Notes: a model not told the origin generated them from the letters alone. A DNA stretch of 64,000 bases from Paenalcaligenes hominis_A (GCF_041359055.1 NZ_JBGJKZ010000006.1:124001-188000), one strand, 5' to 3'. Positions 1 through 8,598 are shown, counted from the stretch's first letter. A program made the numbers and translations.

Positions 1-254
1 TGATTAGCAAACCGACGACAGCGTAGTGAAGCATATTGCTCTGCACCTGTTAACGTTAAAGGCAGTCCGACCACTAAAGCATCGGGCTGCCATTCATTCA
101 GCAAGGCTTCAATTTGAGCAAAGCGCTCTGCTTTGGTTACAGGCCGTAAGATAGTTAATGGCCGCGCTAAACCAGTTAAGGTATTGCCAATCGCCACACC
201 TATTTTCTTTAGACCGTAATCAAAGCAAAGCAAGGTATGATCCATGTCAGGCAT
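1..254 (-). CDS. ruvX: RuvX/YqgF Holliday junction resolvase-like protein (partial)
   Basis: This is the N-terminal part of a YqgF-family RNase H-fold nuclease; the rest lies beyond the left edge. The family acts in 16S rRNA 5' processing and has been proposed as a Holliday junction resolvase. The reading shows the family start FDYGLKKIGVAIGN, whose Asp is the first catalytic acid, followed by LVVGLPLTLTG. An ATG at 254 overlaps the end of yqgE by 8 bases, which suggests translational coupling; a second in-frame ATG at 245 is also possible. Neither has a clear ribosome binding site. The yqgE-ruvX order is conserved in proteobacteria, which supports the call. Confidence 0.85.
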   Translation of the reverse strand, partial: MPDMDHTLLCFDYGLKKIGVAIGNTLTGLARPLTILRPVTKAERFAQIEALLNEWQPDALVVGLPLTLTGAEQYASLRCRRFAN

Positions 255-843
255 GACCGGAAGCCCCGGTCAACATAATTGGATCAATACCTAATTGACC
301 TAAAGCCGCTTGGTAGCGTTCGGCCGCAGGTATGGAGAATAAAATGTCGAGGTTAGCCTCCACATGAAGCCACGCCCCTCCAGCCATTTCCTCTTCAAGC
401 TGCCCCGCTGACCACCCCGCATAGCCTAAGGTAACCAGTAGCTGATCGGGACCACTACCTATAGCAACCTCTTGCAACACATCGCGTGACGTCGTTAGCG
501 CCACCTCTGAACCCATGCTGATGCTTGAACTGTAATCGCCTACAGGCGTGTGTAAAACAAAACCACGGTCAGTTTGGACTGGGCCCCCAAAGAAAACGGG
601 AGCATTTTGACGCACGTCAATTTCCAAAGATAAATCTAAGTCTATGCGTTGTAACAAATCGCCAAGAGTTAAATCAGTAGGACGATTTATCACAACGCCT
701 AGTGCGCCTTGATCACTGTGCTCGCAGATATAAATCACAGTATCTGCTAAGCTGCCTCCCACCATGCCCGGCATTGCAATCAGTAACTGATTGGTGAAAT
801 CAACTCGCGGGGTTTGGGATGCGTTAGGTGTAGGTGTAGTCAT
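247..843 (-). CDS. yqgE: YqgE/AlgH family protein (UPF0301)
   Basis: A 198-residue protein of the YqgE/AlgH family. No enzymatic role is established; the Pseudomonas relative AlgH was named for an effect on alginate regulation. Family features visible are LLIAMPGMVGG near the N-terminus, the GALGVVINRP segment, FFGGPVQTDRGFVLH, and LLVTLGYAGWSAGQLE. The ATG at 843 is preferred over the TTG at 846 because AAGGAG lies 6 bases upstream. The gene runs directly into ruvX, with the stop codon inside the ruvX start region, so the two are very likely co-transcribed. Confidence 0.9.
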   Translation of the reverse strand: MTTPTPNASQTPRVDFTNQLLIAMPGMVGGSLADTVIYICEHSDQGALGVVINRPTDLTLGDLLQRIDLDLSLEIDVRQNAPVFFGGPVQTDRGFVLHTPVGDYSSSISMGSEVALTTSRDVLQEVAIGSGPDQLLVTLGYAGWSAGQLEEEMAGGAWLHVEANLDILFSIPAAERYQAALGQLGIDPIMLTGASGHA

Positions 844-904
844 CAAAATCTCCTTGAGTTGTTAGGCAAAGTAAGAACCTAATCACTAGAGACATGGTTC
901 AGGG

Positions 905-1069
905 TTATACCTCGATCATTTCAAAATCTTCTTTACGTGCGCCACACTCTGGACAGACCCAATTGGGTGGCACGTCTTCCCATTTTGTACCAGGAGCGAT
1001 GCCTTCTTCGGGCAAGCCCGCTTCCTCGTCATAGATCCAACCACAAATCAAACACATCCATGTACTCAT
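905..1069 (-). CDS. rubA: Rubredoxin
   Basis: A 54-residue rubredoxin, a small cytoplasmic electron carrier with one iron bound by four cysteines. Both iron-binding knuckles are present (CLICGW near residue 6 and CPECGA near residue 39), with the typical DEEAGLPEEGI and GTKWEDVPPNWVCP segments between them. The ATG at 1069 starts exactly at the usual position for the family; a longer reading adds 15 residues unlike rubredoxin. It lies between yqgE and the divergent thiD-like gene, an arrangement common in Burkholderiales. The physiological partner cannot be read from the context. Confidence 0.93.
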   Translation of the reverse strand: MSTWMCLICGWIYDEEAGLPEEGIAPGTKWEDVPPNWVCPECGARKEDFEMIEV

Positions 1070-1219
1070 AAAATACTCACTAAAAAAACCACGATTGCCC
1101 TTTAGAGCGAGCAATCTATTAAAATGGGTCGATAGTACTGAATATAAACAGAATTTAATACCTGTTCATTTATCCATTTACGACATATTGTCTCGCATTT
1201 TTTCTTTGACACTGCCGCT

Positions 1220-2017
1220 ATGACCGCAACCCCACCGCCTGTAGTCTTGGTTTTTGCCCCGTTAGATCCTACTGGCTCTATGTATTTACCTGCTGATGCT
1301 GTCAGCTGTGCTGCCGTGGGCTGCCATGCGCTAAGCATTGTAACGGCAACTCATGTGCAAGACACCACTCATACCGAACTTATTACACTTAGCGCACCCG
1401 ACGTCATGTATGACCAAATGCGCTGTTTGCTCGAGGACATGAGTGTACACAGCATTAAAGCTGGTCCATTGTATTCCATTGACGCTGCCAGTGTTTTAGC
1501 ACAAATCGCCGCAGATTATACGGAATTGCCATTGGTCTTACACTTGCAATCCATTCCCGACGAGGACATTTTAAGCAACGACGCGGAAACCGATGAAATT
1601 ACTGACGCCATTTTTCAGCTTGTATTGCCTCAAACTCAGGTGGTGATAGCAGACCACACCTTATTGGCGCAATGGCAAGCCGATGGCTTGTTACCAGAAA
1701 CAGATAATCCCATCGCTAGCCTATTAGAGTTTGGGGCAAAAATGGTGTTTTACACCTTACCTGCCTCGGACCCAGGTTACGTCACGCACCAGCTTTACAA
1801 TCAAGACGGCTTATTGCACGAGTGGCAAAGCGCCGTACACCCTGCACGGCTGCAAGATACCGAGGGGTTGCTCAGCACCCTTATTAGCGCCTACTTAGCC
1901 CAAGGGCTCGACATGCGTAGCGCTTGTGCTAACGCTATCCTCTATACAGATAAGGCCTCTGAGCATGCATTTCAAGCAGGGATGGGCAGTCGTATTTTGC
2001 GCCATGTCGTATCCTAA
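1220..2017 (+). CDS. thiD: ThiD-like hydroxymethylpyrimidine kinase family protein, active site degenerate
   Basis: A 265-residue member of the HMP/HMP-P kinase (ThiD) ribokinase-fold family, recognised from FAPLDPTG near residue 12, the GCHALSIVTATHVQDT segment, and its position directly before thiE. ThiD normally phosphorylates hydroxymethylpyrimidine twice for thiamine synthesis. The canonical GGAG loop after DP(S/T) is replaced by GSMY, and the usual anion-hole and catalytic GTGC/GTGD is replaced by DTEG near residues 213-216, so kinase activity is uncertain. It may be a diverged Burkholderiales form or a non-catalytic partner of thiE. The stop is 11 bases before thiE, which suggests an operon. 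Confidence 0.7.
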   Translation: MTATPPPVVLVFAPLDPTGSMYLPADAVSCAAVGCHALSIVTATHVQDTTHTELITLSAPDVMYDQMRCLLEDMSVHSIKAGPLYSIDAASVLAQIAADYTELPLVLHLQSIPDEDILSNDAETDEITDAIFQLVLPQTQVVIADHTLLAQWQADGLLPETDNPIASLLEFGAKMVFYTLPASDPGYVTHQLYNQDGLLHEWQSAVHPARLQDTEGLLSTLISAYLAQGLDMRSACANAILYTDKASEHAFQAGMGSRILRHVVS

Positions 2018-2028
2018 CTGAGATCTTT

Positions 2029-2682
2029 ATGACTTTACCTTTACGTTTTCCACGCGGTTTATACGGCATTACCCCTGAATGGGATGACACACCGCGTTTG
2101 CTAGAGGCTATCCAAGCTGCCCACGAGGGTGGCATGGTCGTGTTACAGTGGCGTCGGAAACAGGCTGACGCAGAGCTCCACGTAGCGCAACGCCATGCTG
2201 TGCAACAGCTGTGTGCCCAATTAGAACTGCCTCTGATTATTAATGACGACTGGCAAGTGACTCGCGATTTGCACGTAGCTGGAGCCCACCTAGGCAAAGA
2301 CGACGGGGAACTTAATGCTGCCAAAGCCGGCCTACATACAAATCAATGGCTTGGTAGCACCTGTTACGACCAGCCAGCTTTAGCCGAACAAGCCTTACAG
2401 CTCGGTGTAGATTACGTGGCCTTTGGTGCGGTTTACCCCTCTCTGATCAAGCCGCATGCTCCGCGCGCAACGCTCGACATCTTACGTCAAGGTCGTGCTT
2501 TGTGCGAACGCTACGGCGATTACACGCGAGCCGCGGTCGTAGCGATTGGCGGTATTACCCCAAGCAATGCCGCCCCCCTCCTTGAGGCCGGCGTAGATAG
2601 CATTGCTGTTATTAGCAGTCTATTTGAAGCGCCCGATATTTATGCCGAAGCGCGTGCTTTCAGCCGTCTTTTTACTTCATGA
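2029..2682 (+). CDS. thiE: Thiamine phosphate synthase
   Basis: A 217-residue ThiE, the TIM-barrel enzyme that joins HMP pyrophosphate and thiazole phosphate to give thiamine phosphate. Family motifs seen are GLYGITPE at the start, LQWRRK (the usual QLR.K strand), LIINDDW, HLGKDDG, YVAFGAVYPS, and the phosphate-binding VAIGGITPSNA near residue 175. Length is normal. It follows the thiD-like gene by 11 bases and precedes hemL by 15 bases, so the three are probably transcribed together. No TPP riboswitch is visible upstream, in contrast to thiC in this window. Confidence 0.92.
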   Translation: MTLPLRFPRGLYGITPEWDDTPRLLEAIQAAHEGGMVVLQWRRKQADAELHVAQRHAVQQLCAQLELPLIINDDWQVTRDLHVAGAHLGKDDGELNAAKAGLHTNQWLGSTCYDQPALAEQALQLGVDYVAFGAVYPSLIKPHAPRATLDILRQGRALCERYGDYTRAAVVAIGGITPSNAAPLLEAGVDSIAVISSLFEAPDIYAEARAFSRLFTS

Positions 2683-2697
2683 TTCACAGGATTATTT

Positions 2698-3981
2698 ATG
2701 TCTAACAATCAAGAGCTTTTTGCTCGTGCATCCCAACATATACCCGGTGGGGTTAACTCTCCCGTGCGCGCTTTTGGATCCGTAGGCGGCACGCCTCGTT
2801 TTATTACGCGTGCCCAAGGGGCCTATGTTTGGGACGCTGATGGTAAACAGTACATTGATTACGTGGGCTCCTGGGGTCCCGCTATTTTAGGTCACGCTCA
2901 CCCTGATGTGGTGCAAGCGGTTCAAGATGCCGCCGTCAACGGTCTTTCTTTTGGTGCTCCTACCCAAGGCGAGGTTGAATTAGCCGAGCTAATCAGTCAG
3001 CGCCTGCCCTCAATGGAAAAAGTCCGTTTGGTCAGCTCTGGTACCGAGGCCACCATGAGCGCAATTCGTTTAGCGCGAGGCTATACCGGTCGCAATAAGA
3101 TCATTAAATTTGAAGGGTGTTACCACGGTCACGCCGACAGTTTATTAGTTAAAGCCGGCTCTGGGCTTTTAACCTTTGGCAACCCCACCTCTGCAGGAGT
3201 CCCCCAAGACTTTATCCGCCACACACTCGTATTAGATTTTAATAATCTAGATGCGGTAAAAGCGGCATTTGCCGAACACGGCGATGATATTGCTTGTATT
3301 ATTGTCGAGCCTGTAGCCGGTAATATGAACCTTATTAAGCCTGCCCCCGGCTTTCTAGAAGGTTTGCGCGAATTGTGTACTGCGCACGGCGCGGTATTGA
3401 TCTTTGACGAGGTGATGACAGGCTTCAGAGCTGGGCCCCAAGGCGTACAAGGTCTAAGCGGCATTACACCCGATTTAACCACCCTTGCTAAGGTCATTGG
3501 CGGCGGGATGCCTGTAGGTGCTTTTGGTGGGCGTGCTGACATCATGGACTGCATTGCTCCGCTAGGTAATGTCTATCAAGCTGGCACCTTATCTGGCAAC
3601 CCCGTTGCCGTAGCCGCTGGACTAGTGACCTTAAAGCTTTTGGATAACGCCCAGTTCTACACTGAATTAGCCCAACAAACAAAAAAATTAGCCGATGGTC
3701 TACAAAACATAGCTCGTGGTCACGGGTTGACCTTCTGCACAGACTCTATCGGTGGCATGTTGGGTCTGTACTTCAGTGCAACCGTGCCCACCACTTACGC
3801 AGACGTTGCGGCCAGCAACATCGACCAATTCAAACAGTTTTTCCATGCCATGTTAGACGAGGGCGTGTATTGGGCACCCTCTGCTTTCGAGGCTTCATTT
3901 ACTTCAGGCGCGCATACAGACGACGTCATTCAAGCCACACTGGATGCGGCTGATCGCGCCTTTAAAAAATTGAAAAACTAA
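2698..3981 (+). CDS. hemL: Glutamate-1-semialdehyde 2,1-aminomutase
   Basis: HemL converts glutamate-1-semialdehyde to 5-aminolevulinate in the C5 haem pathway, using PLP or PMP. The 427-residue length is typical. Visible motifs are PGGVNSPVRAF at the N-terminus, VSSGTEATMSAIRLAR near 112-127, GCYHGHAD near 140, the PLP aspartate in LIFDEVMTGFR near 234, and the Schiff-base lysine Lys265 in TTLAKVIGGGMPVGAFGG. It sits 15 bases after thiE, probably in one transcript, which is the common Burkholderiales order. No convincing terminator follows it before the MarR gene. Confidence 0.97.
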   Translation: MSNNQELFARASQHIPGGVNSPVRAFGSVGGTPRFITRAQGAYVWDADGKQYIDYVGSWGPAILGHAHPDVVQAVQDAAVNGLSFGAPTQGEVELAELISQRLPSMEKVRLVSSGTEATMSAIRLARGYTGRNKIIKFEGCYHGHADSLLVKAGSGLLTFGNPTSAGVPQDFIRHTLVLDFNNLDAVKAAFAEHGDDIACIIVEPVAGNMNLIKPAPGFLEGLRELCTAHGAVLIFDEVMTGFRAGPQGVQGLSGITPDLTTLAKVIGGGMPVGAFGGRADIMDCIAPLGNVYQAGTLSGNPVAVAAGLVTLKLLDNAQFYTELAQQTKKLADGLQNIARGHGLTFCTDSIGGMLGLYFSATVPTTYADVAASNIDQFKQFFHAMLDEGVYWAPSAFEASFTSGAHTDDVIQATLDAADRAFKKLKN

Positions 3982-4049
3982 GCAATGCTTTAATCTTTGA
4001 TTATTCGCAAAGCACGACATAGCATGCCCACCTAGAATTTAATGGACCC

Positions 4050-4065
4050 TGATTACGTCTAATCA
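4050..4065. promoter_or_regulatory. Candidate operator: TGATTA-4-TAATCA palindrome upstream of marR
   Basis: A perfect 6-bp inverted repeat with a 4-base centre (TGATTA cgtc TAATCA), ending 20 bases before the marR start. MarR proteins commonly autoregulate through palindromes of about this size overlapping their promoter. The link to this regulator is inferred only from position. Confidence 0.35.
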
Positions 4066-4085
4066 AATCCTCTTAGGGCATTGCT

Positions 4086-4607
4086 ATGTTATTACATGAC
4101 TTACCTCTTTCATCGACCCATTCTGATCTACCCGATCTGGAAGGTCGTCTCAAACCAAGCGCTTGCCACCACTTGCGTACCTGGTTGCGCTACCTCAGTT
4201 GTGGACGCCTCATAGAAAATGAAATTCGCAGTCGTCTACGGCGCGAATTCAATACCACCTTGCCACGTTACGAGGTAATGGCTCAGTTAGAGCAGTTCCC
4301 CCAAGGCATCAAAATGAGCGATTTATCACGCCATATGATGGTAACCAACGGCAATATTACTGGCATTGCTGATCAACTAGTCAAAGAAGGTCTGGTACAA
4401 CGCACTCAACTGCCGCGCGATCGTCGCAGCTCGCTATTAAAACTGACAACCAAAGGTCAAAAACAATTAGACGCCATGAGTGATGCACACAACGAGTGGG
4501 TATGCTCTGTGTTTGGGAAACTGTCCGAATCTCAAATTGACGCCATGATGAGCTCTCTTGAGGAATTAAAAAAACATTCTCAGGACTTTACACAGCCTAA
4601 TCACTAA
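4086..4607 (+). CDS. MarR-family transcriptional regulator
   Basis: A 173-residue winged-helix regulator. After a roughly 25-residue N-terminal extension come helices with RLIENEIRSRLRREF, then the winged helix near residues 55-125: FNTTLPRYEVMAQLEQFP, MSDLSRHMMVTNGNITGIADQLVKEGLV (recognition helix) and the wing RDRRSSLLKLTTKG. This is the layout of MarR regulators of aromatic or acyl-CoA catabolism. The ligand is unknown. It stands alone between hemL and argJ; the ligase/ABC operon starting near 6.06 kb is a plausible target by distance only. A palindrome just upstream (4050-4065) may be its own operator. Confidence 0.85.
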   Translation: MLLHDLPLSSTHSDLPDLEGRLKPSACHHLRTWLRYLSCGRLIENEIRSRLRREFNTTLPRYEVMAQLEQFPQGIKMSDLSRHMMVTNGNITGIADQLVKEGLVQRTQLPRDRRSSLLKLTTKGQKQLDAMSDAHNEWVCSVFGKLSESQIDAMMSSLEELKKHSQDFTQPNH

Positions 4608-4674
4608 TCAATCCAGCAAAAGCACGGTAATATAAGAACATCTATCATCTTTAACGCTTCCAATTAGGTGTGCT

Positions 4675-5901
4675 ATGGCTGTTAATCTTATTATCCCGGC
4701 TCAATCCGATATTCATGCTGTTAAAGGCGTCCAAATTGGTATCGCCTCAGCAGGAATTCGTAAAGCAGGTAACAAAGACCTGACGGTTTTTACCTTTTCC
4801 CCTAACACGTCTGTTGCAGGGGTGTTTACAACAAATCGTTTTAAAGCCGCCCCTGTTCAAGTTTGCGAAACACATCTGGCCACCGAGTCTGATGTACGTG
4901 CCCTAGTCATTAATACAGGCAATGCCAACGCCGGTACTGGTGAACCAGGCTTAGCCGATGCCAATCAAACTTGCAACGAACTCGCCAAGCTATTACACCT
5001 ACGTCCCGCCCAAATTCTGCCTTTTTCTACTGGCGTTATCCTAGAGCCGCTCCCCATGCCCAAGCTGCTGGCGGCCTTGCCTGCGGCTGTTAACGACCTC
5101 CAAGACAACAACTGGTTCAACGCCGCGCACAGTATCATGACCACCGATACCCAGCCCAAGCTACACTCTCAGCAGCTTAGCGTGGCAAACACAACCATTA
5201 CTATTACTGGCATCAGTAAAGGGGCTGGCATGATTCGCCCTAATATGGCTACCATGCTGGGCTTTTTAGCTACCGATGTGGGTATTGCCCCCGATTTGTT
5301 GCAGGATATGACGCGTGAAATAGCAAACAAATCCTTTAACCGCATCACTATCGATGGTGATACCTCTACGAACGACTCGTTTATTATTGCCGCTACAGGC
5401 CAAAGCGGTTTGCATATTGATAGCGTTGCTAGCCCTCATTACACCCATGTGTTTAATGCGCTACGCGAAGCCGCTATTGATCTGGCACAAAAAATTGTGC
5501 GCGATGGCGAGGGTGCCACCAAGTTTATGACCATTACTGTAGAGGCCGCACACAGCTCTGAAGAGGCACGCAAGGTAGCGTACTCCATTGCGCATTCTCC
5601 GCTAGTAAAAACGGCCTTTTATGCTTCAGACCCTAATCTAGGTCGTATTCTAGCGGCCATTGGCTATGCTGGCATTCATGATCTAGATGTGAACCTTATT
5701 CGCTTGTGGCTAGGCGATGTGTTGGTTGCCATCGATGGCGGACGCAACCCCGACTACCTCGAGGCAGATGGCCAACGCGTCATGGAACAAAGTGAAATTC
5801 TAGTACGTGTTTCACTAGGGCGTGGTGAGCACACCGAAACGGTCTATACCTGCGACTTTTCCCACGATTACGTCTCCATTAATGCAGACTACCGTTCTTA
5901 A
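4675..5901 (+). CDS. argJ: Bifunctional ornithine acetyltransferase / N-acetylglutamate synthase
   Basis: ArgJ transfers acetyl from N-acetylornithine to glutamate in the cyclic arginine pathway, and in bifunctional forms also uses acetyl-CoA. The 408-residue precursor is normally cleaved by its own threonine nucleophile. Here the site is NMATMLGFLATD, with the nucleophile at Thr193. Other family segments are GVFTTNRFKAAPV, LVINTGNANAGTG near 78-89, GDTSTNDSF near 238, and ANPN-type ASDPNLGRILAAIGYAG. Both halves are intact. It is separated from the ligase operon by about 150 bases and is probably an independent housekeeping gene. Confidence 0.95.
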   Translation: MAVNLIIPAQSDIHAVKGVQIGIASAGIRKAGNKDLTVFTFSPNTSVAGVFTTNRFKAAPVQVCETHLATESDVRALVINTGNANAGTGEPGLADANQTCNELAKLLHLRPAQILPFSTGVILEPLPMPKLLAALPAAVNDLQDNNWFNAAHSIMTTDTQPKLHSQQLSVANTTITITGISKGAGMIRPNMATMLGFLATDVGIAPDLLQDMTREIANKSFNRITIDGDTSTNDSFIIAATGQSGLHIDSVASPHYTHVFNALREAAIDLAQKIVRDGEGATKFMTITVEAAHSSEEARKVAYSIAHSPLVKTAFYASDPNLGRILAAIGYAGIHDLDVNLIRLWLGDVLVAIDGGRNPDYLEADGQRVMEQSEILVRVSLGRGEHTETVYTCDFSHDYVSINADYRS

Positions 5902-5987
5902 TTGTCAACAGGCTTAAACCCCATCAGTATTATCCCCTTTTACTAACAGCGAAATAAATTGATACCCTAAAGACTTAACCAAATAGA

Positions 5988-6016
5988 CTTCCCTGCGGTC
6001 AAGCACGGCAGGGAAG
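5988..6016. repeat. 9-bp perfect inverted repeat upstream of the first ligase gene
   Basis: CTTCCCTGC and GCAGGGAAG flank an 11-base spacer, about 43 bases before the ligase start. No T-run follows on the plus strand, so it does not look like a terminator. It could be an operator or a leader hairpin; nothing in the sequence decides. Confidence 0.5.
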
Positions 6017-6058
6017 ACTGCAATTCATACCCGTAGTATTTGTAGCAGGAGGAGACGA

Positions 6059-7723
6059 ATGAGTCGCAAGAGCTATGTACGCGGCAGTACCGAAGTTGCA
6101 CTCACCCATGAAACCATTGGTGATTATTTTGACAGAGTCGTAAAAACCCACGCGAACCACGATGCTCTTGTTAGTTGTGCAGAACACATTCACTGGACAT
6201 GGCAAGAACTCCATACGCAGGTTGAGCAAGCTGCAGCAGGACTATTGGCTATTGGGCTCAAGTCTGGCGATCGTCTCGCTATCTGGGCCAATACCAGCAG
6301 CACTTGGCTAGTTACCCAGCTAGCATGTGCCAAAACGGGTGTTATCTTGGTTAATATCAACCCGTCTGCTCGCCCCGCCGAGCTCACCGAACAGCTCAAT
6401 GCGGTTCAAGCCAAAGCCCTGGTATTCCAAACCGAATTCAAAAGCAGCCATTACACTCAAATGCTGCAGGCTCTATTGCCCGAGCTCGAACATCACAATG
6501 CTGCCGAGCTACACGCTCAAGCCATTCCTAGCCTACGCTATGTAATCCAAATCGAAGATCCCGCCCCAGCCGGCATGCTGAGCTTTGCCCAACTAAAAGC
6601 CAAAGGCACAAAGCTCAATCCCGAACAACTCACCCAAGCTCAACGCCAAGTCCAAGCCCAAGACCCTTGCAACATCCAATTCAGTAGCGCTCTGGGTACT
6701 TTTGCTGCGCCCGTTACCCTCACTCATTTCAATCTGCTTAACAATGGTTTTTTTATTGGTCAGCAAATGCAGTACACACCCAACGATAGGGTCTGCATTC
6801 CAGTACCACTTTTCCATTGTTTTGGCATGGTAATGGGCAATATGGCGTCTATAGCACATGGGGCTACCATAGTTTACCCCGACCAAAGCTTTGATCCAGC
6901 ACAGGTTTTATCTGCTATTCAGACCGAACGTTGTACCGCCCTATACGGCGTCCCCGCAATGTTTGTTAGCCTACTCGATCACCCTCAACGCCCTCACACC
7001 GATGTCAGCTCATTGCGTACAGGAATTATGGCTGGGGCACCCTGCCCTATAGACATCATGCAGCGCGTCACCACTGAACTGCATATGCCTCAGGTGCTTA
7101 TTGGCTACGGCATGACTGAATCCTCACCCATTTCATTCATGACAGCACTATCTGATCCACTCGAACTGCGGGTCAGTACCGTAGGCCAAGTTCAACCCCA
7201 CATCGAGGCACAGGTGGTCGATGAGCACAACAATGTAGTCCCTATCAATACGGTTGGTCAGCTTTGCGTACGCGGTTATCACGTCATGCAAGGTTATTGG
7301 CAACGCGACGACCTCACCCAGCAGGTCATCAAAGACGGTTGGCTTTATACCGGCGATTTAGCTCAGTTCGACGAGCAGGGCTACTGTCAAATCGTGGGCA
7401 ACATCAAAGACATGATTATTCGGGGCGGGGAAAACATCTACTTGGCTGAAGTGCACAGTTTTTTACGTCACCATCCCGCTATAAAGGAACTCATTTTATT
7501 TGGGGTTCCCGATCAGCGTATGGGCCAAGAACTCTGCGTGGCAGTACGTTTACACGACGGTCACAGCCTAGATGCCGATAGCTTACGTCAATACTGTCAG
7601 GGTCAAATAGCGCATTACAAAATTCCGCGTTATGTGTTGTGCTACACCACCTTTCCCAGCACAGAACATCAATCGACCAAAGAGCTGCTTGCAGCAGATG
7701 CCATCATAAAACTCGGTCTATAA
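6059..7723 (+). CDS. Acyl-CoA synthetase (AMP-binding) family protein, nucleotide-binding motifs lost
   Basis: A 554-residue member of the ANL adenylating family, closest in layout to medium/long-chain fatty-acyl-CoA ligases: VPLFHCFGMVMGN, LIGYGMTESSP (A5), YTGDLAQFDEQGYCQIVG and KDMIIRGGENIYLAEV (A7-A8) are all present. The ATP P-loop, normally TSGTTGFPKG, reads SSALGTFAAP at residues 209-218 with no lysine, and the C-terminal A10 segment, normally TGKIQK, reads EHQSTK near 536-541. Adenylation activity is therefore doubtful. The start has a strong AGGAGGAG site. It leads an operon-like run with an ABC transporter and an intact second ligase. Confidence 0.85.
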   Translation: MSRKSYVRGSTEVALTHETIGDYFDRVVKTHANHDALVSCAEHIHWTWQELHTQVEQAAAGLLAIGLKSGDRLAIWANTSSTWLVTQLACAKTGVILVNINPSARPAELTEQLNAVQAKALVFQTEFKSSHYTQMLQALLPELEHHNAAELHAQAIPSLRYVIQIEDPAPAGMLSFAQLKAKGTKLNPEQLTQAQRQVQAQDPCNIQFSSALGTFAAPVTLTHFNLLNNGFFIGQQMQYTPNDRVCIPVPLFHCFGMVMGNMASIAHGATIVYPDQSFDPAQVLSAIQTERCTALYGVPAMFVSLLDHPQRPHTDVSSLRTGIMAGAPCPIDIMQRVTTELHMPQVLIGYGMTESSPISFMTALSDPLELRVSTVGQVQPHIEAQVVDEHNNVVPINTVGQLCVRGYHVMQGYWQRDDLTQQVIKDGWLYTGDLAQFDEQGYCQIVGNIKDMIIRGGENIYLAEVHSFLRHHPAIKELILFGVPDQRMGQELCVAVRLHDGHSLDADSLRQYCQGQIAHYKIPRYVLCYTTFPSTEHQSTKELLAADAIIKLGL

Positions 7724-7779
7724 ACCATCTATAAACGATTAGACAGTGTAATTTTCTGCACTGCTTATAGGGAGACAAC

Positions 7780-8598
7780 ATGGGCTTAACGTCAACGTTA
7801 ACGTCAATACCTAAACAAGACGAGGTGATTTTAGCGTGCCACAACATCAGTCGGTGGTTTGGTGGCTTGCATGCAGTCAAACATGTAACGCTGGAAATTC
7901 GCAAAGGAGAAACTCTAGGCTTGGTTGGCCCCAACGGTTCTGGCAAAACCACCACCGTTAACGCCATTACGGGTTTTTTTCCTCCTCAAGAGGGTGAAAT
8001 CCTGTATCAAGGGCGGCCGGTACAACGCATGCGCCCCCATGAAATTGCTCAGCTCGGTATAGCGCGTACATTCCAAAATGTAGCGTTATTTAAAGGGATG
8101 AGTGTGCTCGACAACATCTTGCTTGGCCGACACAACTTCATGAAACCCAGCGTTATTAGTGCCATGTTTTATTGGGGTCTGGCCCAAAAAGAAGAAATAC
8201 TGAATAGGCACAAAGTCGAAGAAATTATTGACCTGCTTCAGCTCGAAGATGTACGCGACGAATTGGTTGACGTGATTCCGCTAGGAACGCAAAAACGCGT
8301 AGAGCTAGCACGTGCTTTAGTCGCTGAGCCCACATTTTTAATTCTAGACGAGCCCATGGCTGGCATGAACCAAGAAGAAAAAGAGTACATGGTTCGCTTT
8401 ATCTTGGATGCCAAAGAAGCTCTGGGATTGACTATTTTACTTATTGAGCACCACATGGATGTGGTCACTGCTATTTGCGACCGCTTAGTGGTGCTAAATA
8501 ACGGTGAAAAAATTAAAGAAGGCTTGCCGCTCGAGGCAATTAGCGACCCCACTGTGGTAGCAGCTTATATTGGGAGGGTAGACCATGCCAGCGCCTAA
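7780..8598 (+). CDS. Branched-chain-type ABC transporter ATP-binding protein (LivG-like)
   Basis: One of two ATPases of a HAAT-family importer. The 272-residue protein has Walker A GPNGSGKT at residues 50-57, Q-loop FQNVALFKG, Walker B LILDEPMAGMN and an H-loop in LLIEHHMDVV. The C-loop reads LGTQKRVELARAL, a variant of LS.GQ. A start at 7780 follows AGGGAGAC. It overlaps the next ligase gene by 14 bases, so the two are translationally linked. The transported compound is unknown; flanking acyl-CoA ligases suggest a carboxylic acid that is activated after entry, rather than leucine or valine. Confidence 0.9.
   Translation: MGLTSTLTSIPKQDEVILACHNISRWFGGLHAVKHVTLEIRKGETLGLVGPNGSGKTTTVNAITGFFPPQEGEILYQGRPVQRMRPHEIAQLGIARTFQNVALFKGMSVLDNILLGRHNFMKPSVISAMFYWGLAQKEEILNRHKVEEIIDLLQLEDVRDELVDVIPLGTQKRVELARALVAEPTFLILDEPMAGMNQEEKEYMVRFILDAKEALGLTILLIEHHMDVVTAICDRLVVLNNGEKIKEGLPLEAISDPTVVAAYIGRVDHASA

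Noticed and set aside
3988..4015. Possible terminator after hemL
   Set aside because: Only a loose 5-bp pairing (GCTTT/AAAGC) with a long loop and no T-tail.
6679..6720. A frameshift or sequencing error as the cause of the missing ligase P-loop
   Set aside because: The frame continues without stop on both sides, the segment length equals that of relatives, and neither other frame reads SGTTG.PKG. The change looks like substitution, not a shift.
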